This document shows, piece by piece, positions 31,970 to 41,738 of a stretch of DNA of 64,000 nucleotides. The DNA comes from Azorinus chamasolen. Its lineage: Eukaryota; Mollusca; Bivalvia; Cardiida; Solecurtidae. Made by a program: the position numbers and the translations under genes. Where the stretch lies: assembly GCA_963576725.1 (NCBI GenBank), contig OY755237.1, positions 53,853,805-53,917,804 of the forward strand, written 5' to 3'. The notes beneath the pieces were generated by a model. It saw only the letters and a program-made list of their open reading frames with translations, made no database searches and was not told where the DNA came from. Within the stretch, counting starts at the first letter, position 1. Each line of letters begins with the position of its first letter.

Positions 31970-32165
31970 CCTTTCATAAACAGAAAACAACATTTATTTA
32001 CCGGACAGAACGTCTTTTGACACCCTTGCAAACAGTAGATCCAGATCACCCGGCTCCTGTAAAAGCGTTCTTATCTGGATCTGCTCTGTATACTGTATTG
32101 GCGGCCTTTATGGAGTTATATAGATCTGAATCAACAGCTGCTGCTATGGTCCTCGACAATCATGT
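31970..32165 (+). mobile_element. TT-a MITE, diverged
   Basis: TTAA-CCTTTCATAAAC, GCAAACAGTAGATCCAGATC, CTGGATCTGCTCTGTATAC, TATAGATCTGAATCAACAG. The right end is lost. Confidence 0.55.
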
Positions 32166-32178
32166 GGCCATATAGGGG

Positions 32179-32315
32179 ATCTTACATGAGTGTTCATTAC
32201 AAATTGTTTTTATGAAACGAGGTTACCATAATAATATGACACGAGCTTAAGCGTCATATTCATTATAGTAAACGAGTTTCGTGAAAACAATTTGTAATTA
32301 ACACGAATGTAAGAT
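32179..32315. repeat. Long imperfect inverted repeat, arms of about 65 bp
   Basis: ATCTTACATGAGTGTTCATT and AATTGTTTTTATGAAACGAG on the left face CTCGTTT..-complementary CGAGTTTCGTGAAAACAATT and AACACGAATGTAAGAT on the right, around GAGCTTAAGCG. It belongs to none of the MITE families above. Confidence 0.75.
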
Positions 32316-32319
32316 TCTT

Positions 32320-32700
32320 TTTTATCACATAAGCCTTAAAATGTCATAGAAACTGAAACGTGCTATAGCCGATGGCTGTTTCGGCCATTGCTTACAAACA
32401 GCATCGTAATACAACGGACGACGCACATGGAGCGCTACGATTGGCTGACGCTTAAATGAGTGCTTCGATTGGTTAACGTTTGCTAATTTGCATACAAAAT
32501 GCACTAGTGCATTTTTCGCGATTTACGGCACTCTGTTACGGCACTCCGACAAGGCAGATTATGTGATAAATGGTATTATGTACTAACAGTGAGACTTTCG
32601 TAAAACTGTCTCTCAGGAGGTCACGTGTAATATATTGGATTGGCAAAACCTGATTGCTTCTTAAAACAGAACGAAGAGAATGCAAAAACCTCCGCATTAC
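32320..32700. other. Stretch without a recognised gene or element
   Basis: No splice-supported ORF and no MITE ends are seen. Two near-repeats ACGATTGGCTGACG and TCGATTGGTTAACG are noted around 32437 and 32466. Confidence 0.35.
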
Positions 32701-32714
32701 TTTCGCGCAAAATT

Positions 32715-32945
32715 AAAAGGTACTGCTTTTTACGTCTTTGCAAATATAGTAGACACATATCCGAAGGCTCTTGTAGGAGACGTCTGATCAGGGTCAACTC
32801 TGTTTGCTTATCGAATAATAAAGATCTGACTGCAGTTTCTACATTGACCAACCCTTCCATGTTCATATAATCGTTATAATCGTCAGCTAATGAATGTCCA
32901 TGATGCCATCAGATCTTATATGAATATCCATAGAGTAATTGGTAA
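32715..32945 (+). mobile_element. TT-a MITE, diverged
   Basis: ACGTCTTTGCAAATATAGTA, stem GGCTCTTGTAGGAG, GATCAGGGTCAACTCTGTTT, ATGAATGTCCATGATGCC, ATATGAATATCCATAGAG. Confidence 0.65.
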
Positions 32946-33119
32946 ATCTGTCGTCGAGTTTAAAAAGGACTTATTTTGGTTGTGGGTGTCGAGAAAGTTT
33001 ACTGTAGTAGATCAATCATGTCGAATACCAACTAATTAGTAAATATTTCCCCACCGGAAGTGACACCCGCGCTATTGAAAGTTACTTCCAATCACGAACG
33101 ATCGACCCGTATGTCTTAA

Positions 33120-33330
33120 ACCCTTATTCAGCTACCCGTGGCCCGAATCGCATAAATTTGAAAACAGCTTGGGTCCAGATGAGACACCGGGTAACTCAAC
33201 ATCTGATCAGGATCCAAGCTGTTTGACACTCAGTCAATAGTTTCTTAACAACTCGAACCGGAAGTTGTCGGAATTGCACCAAATTGAAATTTAAGCAGAC
33301 ATTATTTTTGCACCTTGTGGTGAGCGTTAT
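33120..33330. mobile_element. TT-c MITE
   Basis: TTAAACCCTTATTCAGC, AAACAGCTTGGGTCCAGATG, GATCAGGATCCAAGCTGTTT, CGAACCGGAAGTTGTCGG. Confidence 0.65.
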
Positions 33331-33900
33331 TCGGATTTCGTATACTATTTCAAGAAGTCGTTTAGAAGTCAATGGGCATTGCTGTATAAATAAAAAGAGC
33401 GTGATTCTAACACTGTTTGCCCTCAAAATAGAGTGCCCATTGAGCTACTGTTTAGTTTAGACAACGTGCTACCGGCAAGACAATACATAAAACCAAATGA
33501 AAACAGTCTACCCTTTTACATATCAATATCGAAACGGAGGGATTTGTTTCCAGAGACAACAATGGGCGACTAGAATGGCCAAGGGTCTAACATCAATAAG
33601 TATGAAGTAATTTACTCGAGGCAAAGGGAGCTTGCCTACTGAATGGAGAAGCAATTAGGACCAAGTAGTTCCGAATGCCGACCTTTGAATCGATAACTGG
33701 AATTGTAGTCTCCATTGAAACTCTAATACTTTAATTGTTAGTTGTAAAAACTACTGCCAGACCGAGAGAGAATGGTTTCGTGGTCAATGGGTGTTGTGGC
33801 TGGATTAGTTAGCGACAAAATCGGTTTTACCGTGTCATTTGATCGTCAGTGATTCTTTTGAACGAGGAGGTTGTGTATATAGTTTAGGATATATGTATTA
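33331..33900. other. Stretch with nothing recognised
   Basis: No MITE hallmark or supported exon. A short in-frame ATGGGCGAC at about 33562 hits a stop at once. Confidence 0.4.
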
Positions 33901-33904
33901 ATGA

Positions 33905-34149
33905 ATTACCTCATGAATATTCATGTAAGAAATCATGCCATCGTGAAAATGAATAAGGAGATTTTTTTATCATGGCATGTTAACAAAGTATTATTGGTCA
34001 TGGCATAAACTGCAGTATCAGATCTCTATTTTTCCATAAGCAATTAGGCATACAGAACATATCCTGACCAGGCGGCTCTTACGGGGGTCGTCTGACCTAG
34101 ATCTACTCTGTTTGCAAAACCATGACATCATGTCTCTACCAGGTAACTG
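33905..34149 (-). mobile_element. TT-a MITE, reverse
   Basis: TACCTCATGAATATTCATG, GGTCATGGCATAAACTGCAG, core arms ATATCCTGACCAGGCGGC and GATCTACTCTGTTTGCAAA, ending CAGGTAACTGG before TTAA. Confidence 0.72.
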
Positions 34150-34327
34150 GTTAACCGAACTATACATATTAGTATTAAATACATGTATTTCACATTTAGA
34201 AAATGGAAATTCTAACGAATAAGACTGTTTAATGAGTTTGACTGTTTAAAGTGATGAGCTGGTGTGGGTAAATCTTCAAATTCATACCAAAGTAGCGAAC
34301 AATTAAGATTAGTGTTAGGATTTGAAT

Positions 34328-34740
34328 ATGTCTTTGGCAAAACTTTCCGCCAGCAAGGCGAGTTCAGGGACAAGCAACGCGACAGGCGGCGACGGTGGAA
34401 GCACGTCTCCGTCAACGACTCGTCGCGATAGTGGCGCTCTCATGAAGGGCATGCTGAAAAAGATGACTGCGACCACAAAACCCACACTTGGGACAAGCTC
34501 TGACTCGGAGGGGCTTAAGCCACAGGACGCAGGGTGGAAATCCCTGAAACGTATGTCAGTGGCAAATGGCAGGGTGTCGCCCCATCGGCTAAGTGAAGGG
34601 GGCGGCAGCGCGTCCCCATCCATGCTGGACATGGCCAAAATGTTACAGCCAAATACTGATGCCGAAAAGGGACATCGGAAACTTAGCCAGGCGTTTAGGA
34701 AACTCGGAAAGGCACAGTTCGGCTTAGCATCTCTGTTGAC
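34328..34740 (+). CDS. Alternative first coding exon 2 (gene unidentified)
   Basis: This is the longest coding exon of the window: 137 codons from ATG 34328 (A at -3) to the donor TTGAC|GTAAGT, phase 2. The peptide is low-complexity at first, Ser/Thr/Gly-rich to about residue 31. It then has RRDS (32-35), a hydrophobic-basic patch MKGMLKKM (39-46), KRMS (74-77), two Ser-Pro sites, a stretch SMLDMAKML (98-106), and RKLS (117-120) leading into an amphipathic end, AFRKLGKAQFGLASLL. GC content is far above the flanks. The absence of any needed acceptor and the shared donor phase argue for a first exon of the same gene as the other five. Family not recognised. This exon is the best query for a homology search because of its length. 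Confidence 0.78.
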
Positions 34741-34781
34741 GTAAGTGTCCGACTAAGCTGCTGCTTTCTGTTTGTAGTTAA

Positions 34782-34885
34782 CCCTTTCCGTCATATTAAA
34801 GGAGCAGTCAGGGTCTTCTCTGATCAATTATGAAATTATTATTAGAGAACTTGAACCCAAACAGCTTCAAACTATTGTACCCATG
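34782..34885 (+). mobile_element. TT-a MITE, internally deleted, 41 bp after exon 2
   Basis: TTAA-CCCTTTCCGTCATATTAA then AGGAGCAGTCAGGGTCTTCT. The left arm is gone. Confidence 0.6.
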
Positions 34886-34900
34886 AGCATTTTGTTTTTA

Positions 34901-35102
34901 CAGCAAACCTGTCTTAAGGGGCCATTCATTTATTAAACATAGGAGTCTTTTAAAGGCGGGTGGTTGCTAAATGCAGTGCAAAAGCAATGCGAAAAGCTCC
35001 TATATGGGTTTTTGCATTACTTTTGACTTGCATTAAGCTACCATCTGCCTTACATACCTATAATTAGACATATTTTTATGGCCGCTTAAAACTTGTTTGG
35101 CT
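34901..35102. mobile_element. PG-2 MITE
   Basis: CAGCAAACCTGTCTTAAGGG to GGCCGCTTAAAACTTGTTTG. The core GGTTGCTAAATGCAGTGCAA, AAAGCTCC and TGCATTAAGCTACCATC is intact. Confidence 0.75.
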
Positions 35103-35145
35103 GCTCTTAGGTAGTGGTGGTACAAAGAGCTCACAGCAATGAACT

Positions 35146-35310
35146 ACAGTAAAATGTCTCTAAAGCGACTGCCAAAATGAGTTCTAGTACTAAGTCTTAT
35201 ATGCAGGTGGCAGCTTAATGCAGGACGAAAGTTGTGCTTTTAAAGATACCCACGTTTTGGTTATTAAGTGGTCGCTGTTAAAGGCCCTATTGTATCATTT
35301 TTCGATTTTT
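35146..35310. mobile_element. PG-2 MITE with deleted right arm
   Basis: CAGTAAAATGTCTCTAAAGC, GGCAGCTTAATGCAGGACGA, then a jump to TATTAAGTGGTCGCTGTTAA. Confidence 0.6.
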
Positions 35311-35429
35311 TTTTATTGAATAGCTATTAACTGTTAACCTGTCCAAACGATTATGTGTGATATGTGTACTCCAACTCGGATATGAGGCAAGTTTTACTGT
35401 ACTGCCATATTCGTTCAAGCTTTTGAGAA

Positions 35430-35505
35430 CTAGTGACCGAATGTCAAACGGCTTGGATCATGCAATCCTCGGTGTCTGATCTGGATCCAAGCTGTTTGAA
35501 AATGT
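35430..35505. mobile_element. TT-c core remnant
   Basis: TCAAACGGCTTGGATCATG and CTGATCTGGATCCAAGCTGT. The stem is shortened. Confidence 0.55.
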
Positions 35506-35696
35506 TATTACAAGCGCGCCTGTAGCATGTTTGCACAAAAAATGAATTATAAAATGATATAAATCAGGTATTGTTCGCTAATGTACTTTTAAATCTATTT
35601 CAATAGCTATTAAGTATTAGACTAGACCGTATATAACATTATTATATCATACATAGTTATTGTTGAAGCCGTTATGACTAGTAATCTGCATACAGG

Positions 35697-35985
35697 TTAA
35701 ACCTTACAGTGCGGGGCACGAGTCACTAATGCTCTTTGCAAACAGTGTAGACCCAGATTAGAGGGTTCCTAGAGGAACCCGCTCATCAGGATCTGCATTG
35801 TTTGTCATGTTACACTTTTCTTTAGAAAAATCCCCAAATATTCAACATGAGATTGACCTGTTTGAATAATTTCGGAATAGTCAATTTGAAAATCCAGCGT
35901 TGTGATTGCTAACATACTAATCCTGTAGCAATCAAACCACTGATATGTAACAAAGTAAAGAAAGTACAACAAAACCTGTCTACAT
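35697..35985. mobile_element. TT-b MITE
   Basis: GTTAAACCTTACAGTGCGG, GCAAACAGTGTAGACCCAGA, GGGTTCCTAGAGGAACCC, CAGGATCTGCATTGTTTGTC. The right end is unclear. Confidence 0.6.
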
Positions 35986-36004
35986 CGGCATCGCAAATTG
36001 ATTA

Positions 36005-36185
36005 ACCCGTTCCCGCATATTTACACCTTTTGACGCTTCTGTAAAAGTTACTTCATGTAGAGCAAATGCTCTATTTATCACAATGGTTTCAAAACTACAG
36101 AATTCTGAAAATTTCCTTTTCTCTTGTAAATACTCCTTTTTGGTAGATTTATTCAAAGAGGTTGGTTCTTAAAATAGCCTATGCG
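36005..36185 (+). mobile_element. TT-h MITE lacking its left stem
   Basis: TTAA-CCCGTTCCCGC, GTAAAAGTTACTTCATG, then only the right stem GAGCAAATGCTCTATTTATC ... and AAATAGCCTATGCGGG. Confidence 0.7.
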
Positions 36186-36189
36186 GGAA

Positions 36190-36310
36190 TATATCTAAAG
36201 AGTCCAGTCAATATGAAAGGATATAATTTGCTAGAGGAATCTAGGAGCCCTTTGATCTGTGTCTGCACTGTTTGCAAATTCCAGTACACTAGTTATTTCC
36301 GTCATTTAAA
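36190..36310 (-). mobile_element. TT-b right half, then the SINE
   Basis: AGTCCAGTCAATATGAAAGG, TAGGAGCCCTTTGATCTGTG and GCACTGTTTGCAAATTCCAG. The SINE begins at its end. Confidence 0.55.
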
Positions 36311-36313
36311 TAG

Positions 36314-36588
36314 TGTGCGGTGGTCTAGTGGTATCGCGCTTGACTACCAATCCGGAGGTCCGGGGTTCAAATCCCGGTCCCTCCTCGAAATTTCAGATAT
36401 GCTTATCAGTGTCTCCCACCCGCACATCCTCTCCAGGGTGACTAGTCGGTACTGCGGCTGCATGCTTGCGCCATATGTTGGCAGTGTTCAATATTGTAGG
36501 TGAATGACTCAATGCCCAGGGGAGTAAATGTAAAGTCCGCTGAGTGGCCCTTCGGACTGAAAGCAGACTATAACTAGTTACTTTTTTT
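36314..36588 (+). mobile_element. tRNA-derived SINE, copy 2
   Basis: The A box TGGTCTAGTGG and B box GGTTCAAATCC match copy 1. The body matches copy 1 through CTTCGGACTGAAAGCAGACT and ends in ACTTTTTTT. It is 28 bp or so shorter than copy 1 in the middle (after CATCCTCTCC). The 113-codon ORF over it is not a gene. Confidence 0.8.
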
Positions 36589-36697
36589 AACCGACAGAGA
36601 AATGGGATCAACACTCTTGAAGTACCTTGAAGCACCTTTCCTCTAATTACTACACACTCATCAAAATATTAGTAAACTAACGGTATGAACATGTTCA

Positions 36698-36898
36698 AGC
36701 ACTAATCTCTCTAAAGCGACAACTTAATGAATCCACGTGAGTGTCTTTGAAAGCAGATGGTTGCTTAATGTAGGGCGAACGTAATACAGAAAGCTCCCAT
36801 TTTCTGCATTACTTTCGCCCTGCAATAAGCTATCACATACATCTGTGACTAGGAATTAGTTCTGTCTCCTTGGTGGTCGCTTTAGAAGGATTATACTG
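36698..36898. mobile_element. PG MITE
   Basis: AATCTCTCTAAAGCGACAAC to GTCGCTTTAGAAGGATTATA-CTG. The core GGTTGCTTAATGTAGGGCGA is intact and the hairpin tip is shortened to AGCTCCCATTTTCTGCAT. Confidence 0.75.
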
Positions 36899-36997
36899 TA
36901 TTAATTGTAAAGTATGGACCGTGACATTTGATCTTATTTCACCACCAATTAAAATATGAAGAGAACAGCTGTGACATGATAATGAGCTTCATCCTTG

Positions 36998-37244
36998 AGT
37001 TGACCACTTGCCTTCATGAATATTTACACAAGGATTCGTGACATCGTGAATATTAATTAGACTGAAAAATATTCTATCAGAACAGTTTTGCCATGGCTGA
37101 AACTGTAGAACCATGTCCACTATATAAGTCTATAAGCACACAGAGCAGACCCTGATCATGGATATGACGGGTTTTATAGTAATTGTCTGATCTATATCTA
37201 CTCTGTTTGCACTTACATGGACTGGCGTATCTGACAGGTGAATG
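36998..37244 (-). mobile_element. TT-a MITE, reverse, diverged
   Basis: CTTCATGAATATTTACACAA, CCATGGCTGAAACTGTAGAA, ACAGAGCAGACCCTGATCAT, ATCTACTCTGTTTGCAC, GTGAATGG-TTAA. Confidence 0.7.
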
Positions 37245-37270
37245 GTTAAACCCTAATTTCGCCTGTTAGC

Positions 37271-37653
37271 CATTTACTCCATAGATACAGTAAAACCTCT
37301 CTATAACGGCCACTCAGTTAAATCAAGGATTTATTGTTAAAGATGGCTGTTTAAAGCAAGGTAAGACAAAACGCTTCTATAGCCCTAAATACAAACTAAT
37401 TAACATAATTAAGTGACCTTTATAGAGAGGTTTTACTGTACGCATTTCCACGCCTTTGCAAACACAGTCGACCCAAATCAGCTCCTATCAGCTCCTATGA
37501 GCCGTCTGGTCTGGGTCGGTTCTGTTTACTTATCAAATAATATAGATCTTTTTGCTATGATAAAAAATCCTTTGTTTGTTATTGCGTTATACAATTATTC
37601 TAATTAATATTCATGATGTCATTATTTCTTGCATGAATATTCAATGAGTAAAG
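37271..37653 (+). mobile_element. TT-a MITE interrupted by a PG element
   Basis: ATTTACTCCATAGATA stops at 37287 and resumes at 37439 with TACGCATTTCCACGCC, GCAAACACAGTCGACC, AATATTCATGATGTC and GAGTAAAGG. The PG insertion sits at TA. Confidence 0.75.
37288..37438. mobile_element. PG-5 type MITE, TA-flanked
   Basis: CAGTAAAACCTCTCTATAAC and TTATAGAGAGGTTTTACTG form a 19-bp near-perfect terminal inverted repeat. GCTGTTTAAAGCAAGG and AAAACGCTTC are the left core; the right core is deleted. Confidence 0.85.
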
Positions 37654-37670
37654 GCTACAACGGCGTGTAC

Positions 37671-37775
37671 TCAAGTACTACAATCGTCATTTCTCCAGCA
37701 AACCCTCAAGTACTACAATCGTCATTTCTCCAGCAAACCCTCAAGTACTACAATCGTCATTTCTCCAGCAAACCC
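37671..37775. repeat. Three exact 35-bp tandem copies of a family D terminus
   Basis: The unit TCAAGTACTACAATCGTCAT plus TTCTCCAGCAAACCC repeats at 37671, 37706 and 37741. The last copy continues into the family D element. Confidence 0.9.
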
Positions 37776-37875
37776 TATGTTGTGACCACTATTTATGTTG
37801 TTTCTTCGAGACGATTCTAAAGAGTGGTCACAACATAGAGTATCGTGGAGAAATAAAGAAGTTACACTTGAAAAT
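37741..37875. mobile_element. Family D MITE
   Basis: CAAACCCTATGTTGTGACCA faces TGGTCACAACATAGAGTATC, with TTCGAGACGATTCTAAAGAG inside. Confidence 0.75.
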
Positions 37876-37929
37876 ATTTTAATTGACGCATGTTATCTGG
37901 AGCTCTGGGATTATTTTCAAAACAATATC

Positions 37930-38002
37930 AGAGCGTCGTGCAGTGTGAACCCGGAGGAGATACCGAGATAGTCAGCGCCTCATGTAGATCCTAACTGTTT
38001 GC
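37930..38002. mobile_element. TT-c core remnant
   Basis: GTGCAGTGTGAACCCGGAGG ... GCCTCATGTAGATCCTAACT ... GTTTGCAAAT. It directly abuts the next PG-1. Confidence 0.45.
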
Positions 38003-38007
38003 AAATA

Positions 38008-38218
38008 CAGTAGAACCCCTCTAATGCGACCACTTAATTTATAAACATGGCCGTTACATGGGTGTATTTATAAGCAGGTGGTTGTTTAATGCAGGACAGA
38101 AGTAATGCAGAAAGCTCCTAGCTTTCTGCATTACTTTTGTCCTACATTAAGCTACCACCTGCATCGAGCACCCAGAATTATACCTCTTTTAGGTGGTCGC
38201 ATTAACGGGATTTTACTG
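38008..38218. mobile_element. PG-1 MITE, complete, 211 bp
   Basis: CAGTAGAACCCCTCTAATGC to GCATTAACGGGATTTTACTG, TA on both sides. The hairpin core is intact except for a shortened tip, AAAGCTCCTAGCTTTC. Confidence 0.87.
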
Positions 38219-38564
38219 TATTACATGTACCACGGATTCGCCCTCGTCGGCGAAAGAGTTGAAGTGGTCGCAATGCTGTTACAACTTTATGTACATTGTT
38301 CGCCACATTGTTACAACTAGTATCTTGGTTCACCTTTTATTCTGAAGCCTCCTTATCGTAGTCTTTGATGAATCTCCTTCAGATATACTGTGATAATTGG
38401 GTGTCATAAGCTGTCAACAAGGCTTACTATGCTAAAGGGGATACGCTTCAGATTGGCTTGCTCCTTTTATATCACAAACATCTTGATCGGGACATACCAT
38501 TTGTGACATGTCTGTTTGTATGTATGTCTGTTTGTTCGTTTATTTGCTGGTCGGCTTGAAACTA

Positions 38565-38670
38565 TAGTCATGCCGTTACTCCATTAATACACATGTCTAC
38601 GTCTTTGAAAACATAGTAGACCCAGCTCCTGTAGTAACCCTCTGATCAGGGTCTGCTCTGTTGATAGACC
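38565..38670 (+). mobile_element. TT-a MITE, partial
   Basis: CGTTACTCCATTAATAC, GAAAACATAGTAGACCCAG and CTGATCAGGGTCTGCTCTGT. The left stem is deleted. Confidence 0.5.
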
Positions 38671-39065
38671 TATATCTTGGTCAGCTTCGATAACCGGTTA
38701 TATGGCTCCATTTACGTTAGAGTTTTAGTCCGTAGTTGGGGGAAACTAGTCAAAATAGACATTTCCAATCTCTTACATGAAACATTTGTTTTGTCCAACC
38801 TTCACCAAACTAGGAAGTTTCGGCTTGGCATAATATCTCGGTCAGGTTATCACTTCTGTCAGCTTTGGGTTATGTGCCTTTGTTTATGGAATTTGGTCAA
38901 GATAGACTCTGTATGCTCTCTTGAGAAGCGTTTGTCCAGTTTTAACTCAACTTAAAACTAATATCGACGGGGTATATTTTGGTTGAGTTTGATAACCACT
39001 TAAGTCGCTTTGATCATTTTTGAGTTATTGTGCCCATTGTTTGATGAAAGTGGACTTTGTCCGCT
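38671..39065. repeat. Diverged repeat of the GGGGGCAT type
   Basis: TATCTTGGTCAGCTTCGATA, ATATCTCGGTCAGGTTATCA and TTTTGGTTGAGTTTGATAAC are successive diverged copies of one line. I associate this wording with a dispersed bivalve repeat. ORFs of 91-92 codons here are not supported. Confidence 0.5.
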
Positions 39066-39660
39066 CTCTGACTCTCCCCCTGTTATCATCGCAGACCTAA
39101 AATCGCCGCGCGGATTTGGCAAATGCATGCGGTTCTTATTGTTATGCTGTGACCGTTCCGATGTTGGTTGTACCTCTTTGGTGTTGTTTCAGTCTGACTG
39201 TAGCCTAACGTTGGTCATAAGTGTGCAATCTCACAATTACGTAAAACGACCATACGTTCAAAACAAACGTGTGATATTGTTATAGCTGTGGATGACCCCT
39301 GAAAGCACCTCACGGTCGCCGGGCGATCGCCCCACGGTAGCTGTACGGACACTGCGCGGTGTCCGGACACTGCACGGACAACGTAATTACTCATTCTCCA
39401 TCTCACTTCGCAAGCCACTGTACCTGACTCGCAGTTAAAGTGCAATCACCTTGGTATTGCCTACTTTCTCAATCGCACGGTAATTGATCAATGTTATTTG
39501 ACGCTTAGTCAATATTTTCATAAAAGTTTTAACGAAAATATGCTACAGATGAGTGTTGCAAACACCGATAGGATAAGGCTAATTTCGCATTGATTTACAA
39601 CACCTTAATGAGACGAAATGACAAACCCGAGTTGGCATTTTATCAAAAGGAGGGACTGCA
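39066..39660. other. GC-richer stretch with no assignable gene
   Basis: 39070-39400 is less AT-rich than its surroundings and contains a near-palindrome, CGGACACTGCGCGGTGTCCG, at about 39345. ORFs of 76-91 codons on both strands have no motif and no donor in the expected phase. Confidence 0.35.
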
Positions 39661-39671
39661 TAACAAATTAA

Positions 39672-39885
39672 CCGTTTCCTTCATGTAGACATATTTTTCT
39701 TGCCTTTGCAAACACAGTAGAGCCAGACCAGAGGGCTCCTGTAGGAGCCCTCTGATCTAGGTCTGCTCTATTTGCTTATGTAATTATATAGATCTGATCC
39801 TACAGTTTTGGTCTAAGCCAAAAATTCCCTTGAAATTTTACCTTATGAAAAAAAAATCCCAAATTAATGAATATTCGTGAATTGA
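39672..39885 (+). mobile_element. TT-a MITE
   Basis: TTAA-CCGTTTCCTTCATGTAG, GCAAACACAGTAGAGCCAGA, GGCTCCTGTAGGAGCC, TATAGATCTGATCCTACAG, ATGAATATTCGTGAATTG. The stem reads GAGGGCTCC as in TT-b, inside TT-a arms. Confidence 0.7.
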
Positions 39886-40019
39886 CCAATTCATGCATAA
39901 ATGTCATAAGGAAAATGTTTAAACACGAACTTGTTTATCTGTATAGGGAGATGTAAGACTGAAAACAATCGCTCATTCATCGATCGTATAGCTGTATAAA
40001 CGAGTCGCACCGTATCTAA

Positions 40020-40105
40020 ATCTCTGATTTCACAACCAAATCCTATACTGTTGGTATTCATTAGAATCGACTTGTGTGTAGGGTTTGGTCGACACATACA
40101 GGTAG
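40020..40105. mobile_element. Family D MITE, short
   Basis: ACAACCAAATCCTATACTG faces GTGTAGGGTTTGGTCGACAC. The loop is shortened. Confidence 0.6.
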
Positions 40106-40254
40106 TATTTTACCCAGCTTTTCTTAATATTCCTTTAATGTAGGGGTTAAAAATTCGTACATTTCCAAAATTAACCGAAGCATTCCAAATATGACCAACC
40201 TCTTACTCATTGATCCACACTTACAATTGTTGTTTGTTGCGTCGTTCACCATTG

Positions 40255-40535
40255 GAGTATCAACATTGACGTGTGCTGGACATATTTGTCGTCTGCTGGA
40301 CATATTTGTCGTCTGCTTGGCACGTTTAACTCTTTCAGTGCCAGTATTATCGTTTGCTGGACACATCAACCCTTTTAGTGCCAGCACTGTCGACTGCCTG
40401 CTTAGACACATGCAACACTGTCAGTTACAGCACTGTCGTCTGCCTGCTACACACATGTAACACTGTCAGTTACAGCATTGTCGTCTGCTTGCTGAACACA
40501 TGCAACAATCTCAGTGCATATTGTCGTCTGCTGGA
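40255..40535. repeat. Degenerate repeat around GTCGTCTGCTGGACA
   Basis: GCTGGACATATTTGTCGTCT occurs twice in direct succession, then ACACTGTCAGTTACAGCA twice. The two layers are interleaved. Confidence 0.65.
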
Positions 40536-40724
40536 CCAGAGACATTTAATGTATCTGTCTTGTTGTTTCTCCTCCTTAGTGCGTACTGCTAGCAAAATAT
40601 TTTTTTTGCCTTCATGTAAAAAATTCATTATTAATTTATCAGCGAAAGATTTTCGTACATATCGTCAACGAGAAGGCCAAAGAGTTCTAGATTAGTTTCT
40701 GTTCCTGTGTATCTCACAGTTTAA

Positions 40725-40922
40725 CCCTTTAATGTGGGAACCGGGAATATAAAACCCTTGCAAGCAGTGTAAACGCAGATCTGGAGGCCCCGAGGGAGTC
40801 CTTTGATCAGAATCAGCAGTGTTTATCATACAAAGCAGTTTCTTGAATGATAATTTTTAATTTAATTTCAGTTAATTTTCAGAAATGAACGAGCCGGTTT
40901 TAATTTTTCAGCAGGTTAAGGG
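40725..40922. mobile_element. TT-b MITE, complete borders
   Basis: TTAA-CCCTTTAATGTGGG to CAGGTTAAGGG-TTAA. The core GCAAGCAGTGTAAACGCAGA is decayed. Confidence 0.72.
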
Positions 40923-40954
40923 TTAAATTGTAGTTTTATGGTGATTTGGGGTAA

Positions 40955-41090
40955 CCTTTGAATGCGGAAACCGGGTGCATGTGTACTGTCATTTGTTAAC
41001 AGTGTAGACTCAGATCAGAGGGCCCCTAAGGGAGATATCTGATCTGGGCGTGCACTGTTTGTCATTTAAAATATTCCTGAAAATTTCTGA
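40955..41090. mobile_element. TT-b MITE, partial
   Basis: GTAACCTTTGAATGCGGAAA, TAACAGTGTAGACTCAGATC, AGGGCCCCTAAGGGAG, GTGCACTGTTTGTCATTT. Confidence 0.6.
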
Positions 41091-41139
41091 AAAAAACTCA
41101 GTTATTCGAACAATAAAATATTTATCGTTATTGGTTTCT

Positions 41140-41265
41140 AGACAGGTGACAGCTTAATGCAGGATGAAAGTCATGCAACAAGCTCCTCTAGGAGCTTTCT
41201 GCATGACTTCCACCCTGCCTTAAGCAGCCACCTGCCTAAAAGTGTCTAAATTCTTCTAAACTATC
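41140..41265. mobile_element. PG-3 MITE, partial
   Basis: GTGACAGCTTAATGCAGGAT, AAGCTCCTCTAGGAGCTTTC, CTGCCTTAAGCAGCCACCTG, AAAGTGTCTAAATTCTTC. The termini have decayed. Confidence 0.65.
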
Positions 41266-41392
41266 ATTTCGATCTATCGAGATTTTCGCGTATAACCTTT
41301 CATTATGAACGAACTCTATCTTTCAACACTAATGGACCATTCCACTCTGTGTTGACATTTACCCTATAAATATGTTATAAACACCAGAGACT

Positions 41393-41727
41393 ATGACTGA
41401 TAGGAAAAGGTGCTGTCAACATTTTCACAGGTTCATTTCAAATTCCAAAGAGGTTCTGAGTTCCAGTTTTCATTTTAACATGGACTATAGCGGACGCGGG
41501 TTACCGTTTTCATCAATGTTAACCAAACCAAAGTTTGAAAACAGTCTCGATTTACACCGACGGAGAAATACCTCCCCGGCGGAGTCCACATCGACGGCGT
41601 CGTCGATGTTTAGTGGAAGATCAAGTTTAACGCCGGATAATTTCCGACGAAAAGATGGTAGGAGGGTTTCTTTTTCACATGGGACACTTTCCGACAGGAA
41701 TAAAGATGGAACGCCATCACATGCAGT
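41393..41727 (+). CDS. Alternative first coding exon 3 (gene unidentified)
   Basis: The frame runs from ATG 41393 to the donor GCAGT|GTAAGT, phase 2 (111 codons plus two bases). A second ATG at 41480 (residue 30) has a stronger context (AACATGG) and removes a Cys/His-rich leader that looks like translated 5' UTR, so the real start may be there. Downstream of it the peptide is Ser/Thr-rich and basic, with HRRRNTSP (residues 55-62), GRSSLTP (75-81) and GRRVSFSHG (89-97). The last is a textbook-like basophilic kinase site. The donor is followed after 11 bp by a MITE. The shared phase and style link it to the other exons. Family unidentified. Confidence 0.72.
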
Positions 41728-41738
41728 GTAAGTTTTAA

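Noticed and set aside
39215..39445. Minus-strand ORF in the GC-richer stretch
   Set aside because: No motif and no supporting splice sites; the near-palindrome CGGACACTGCGCGGTGTCCG explains part of the composition.
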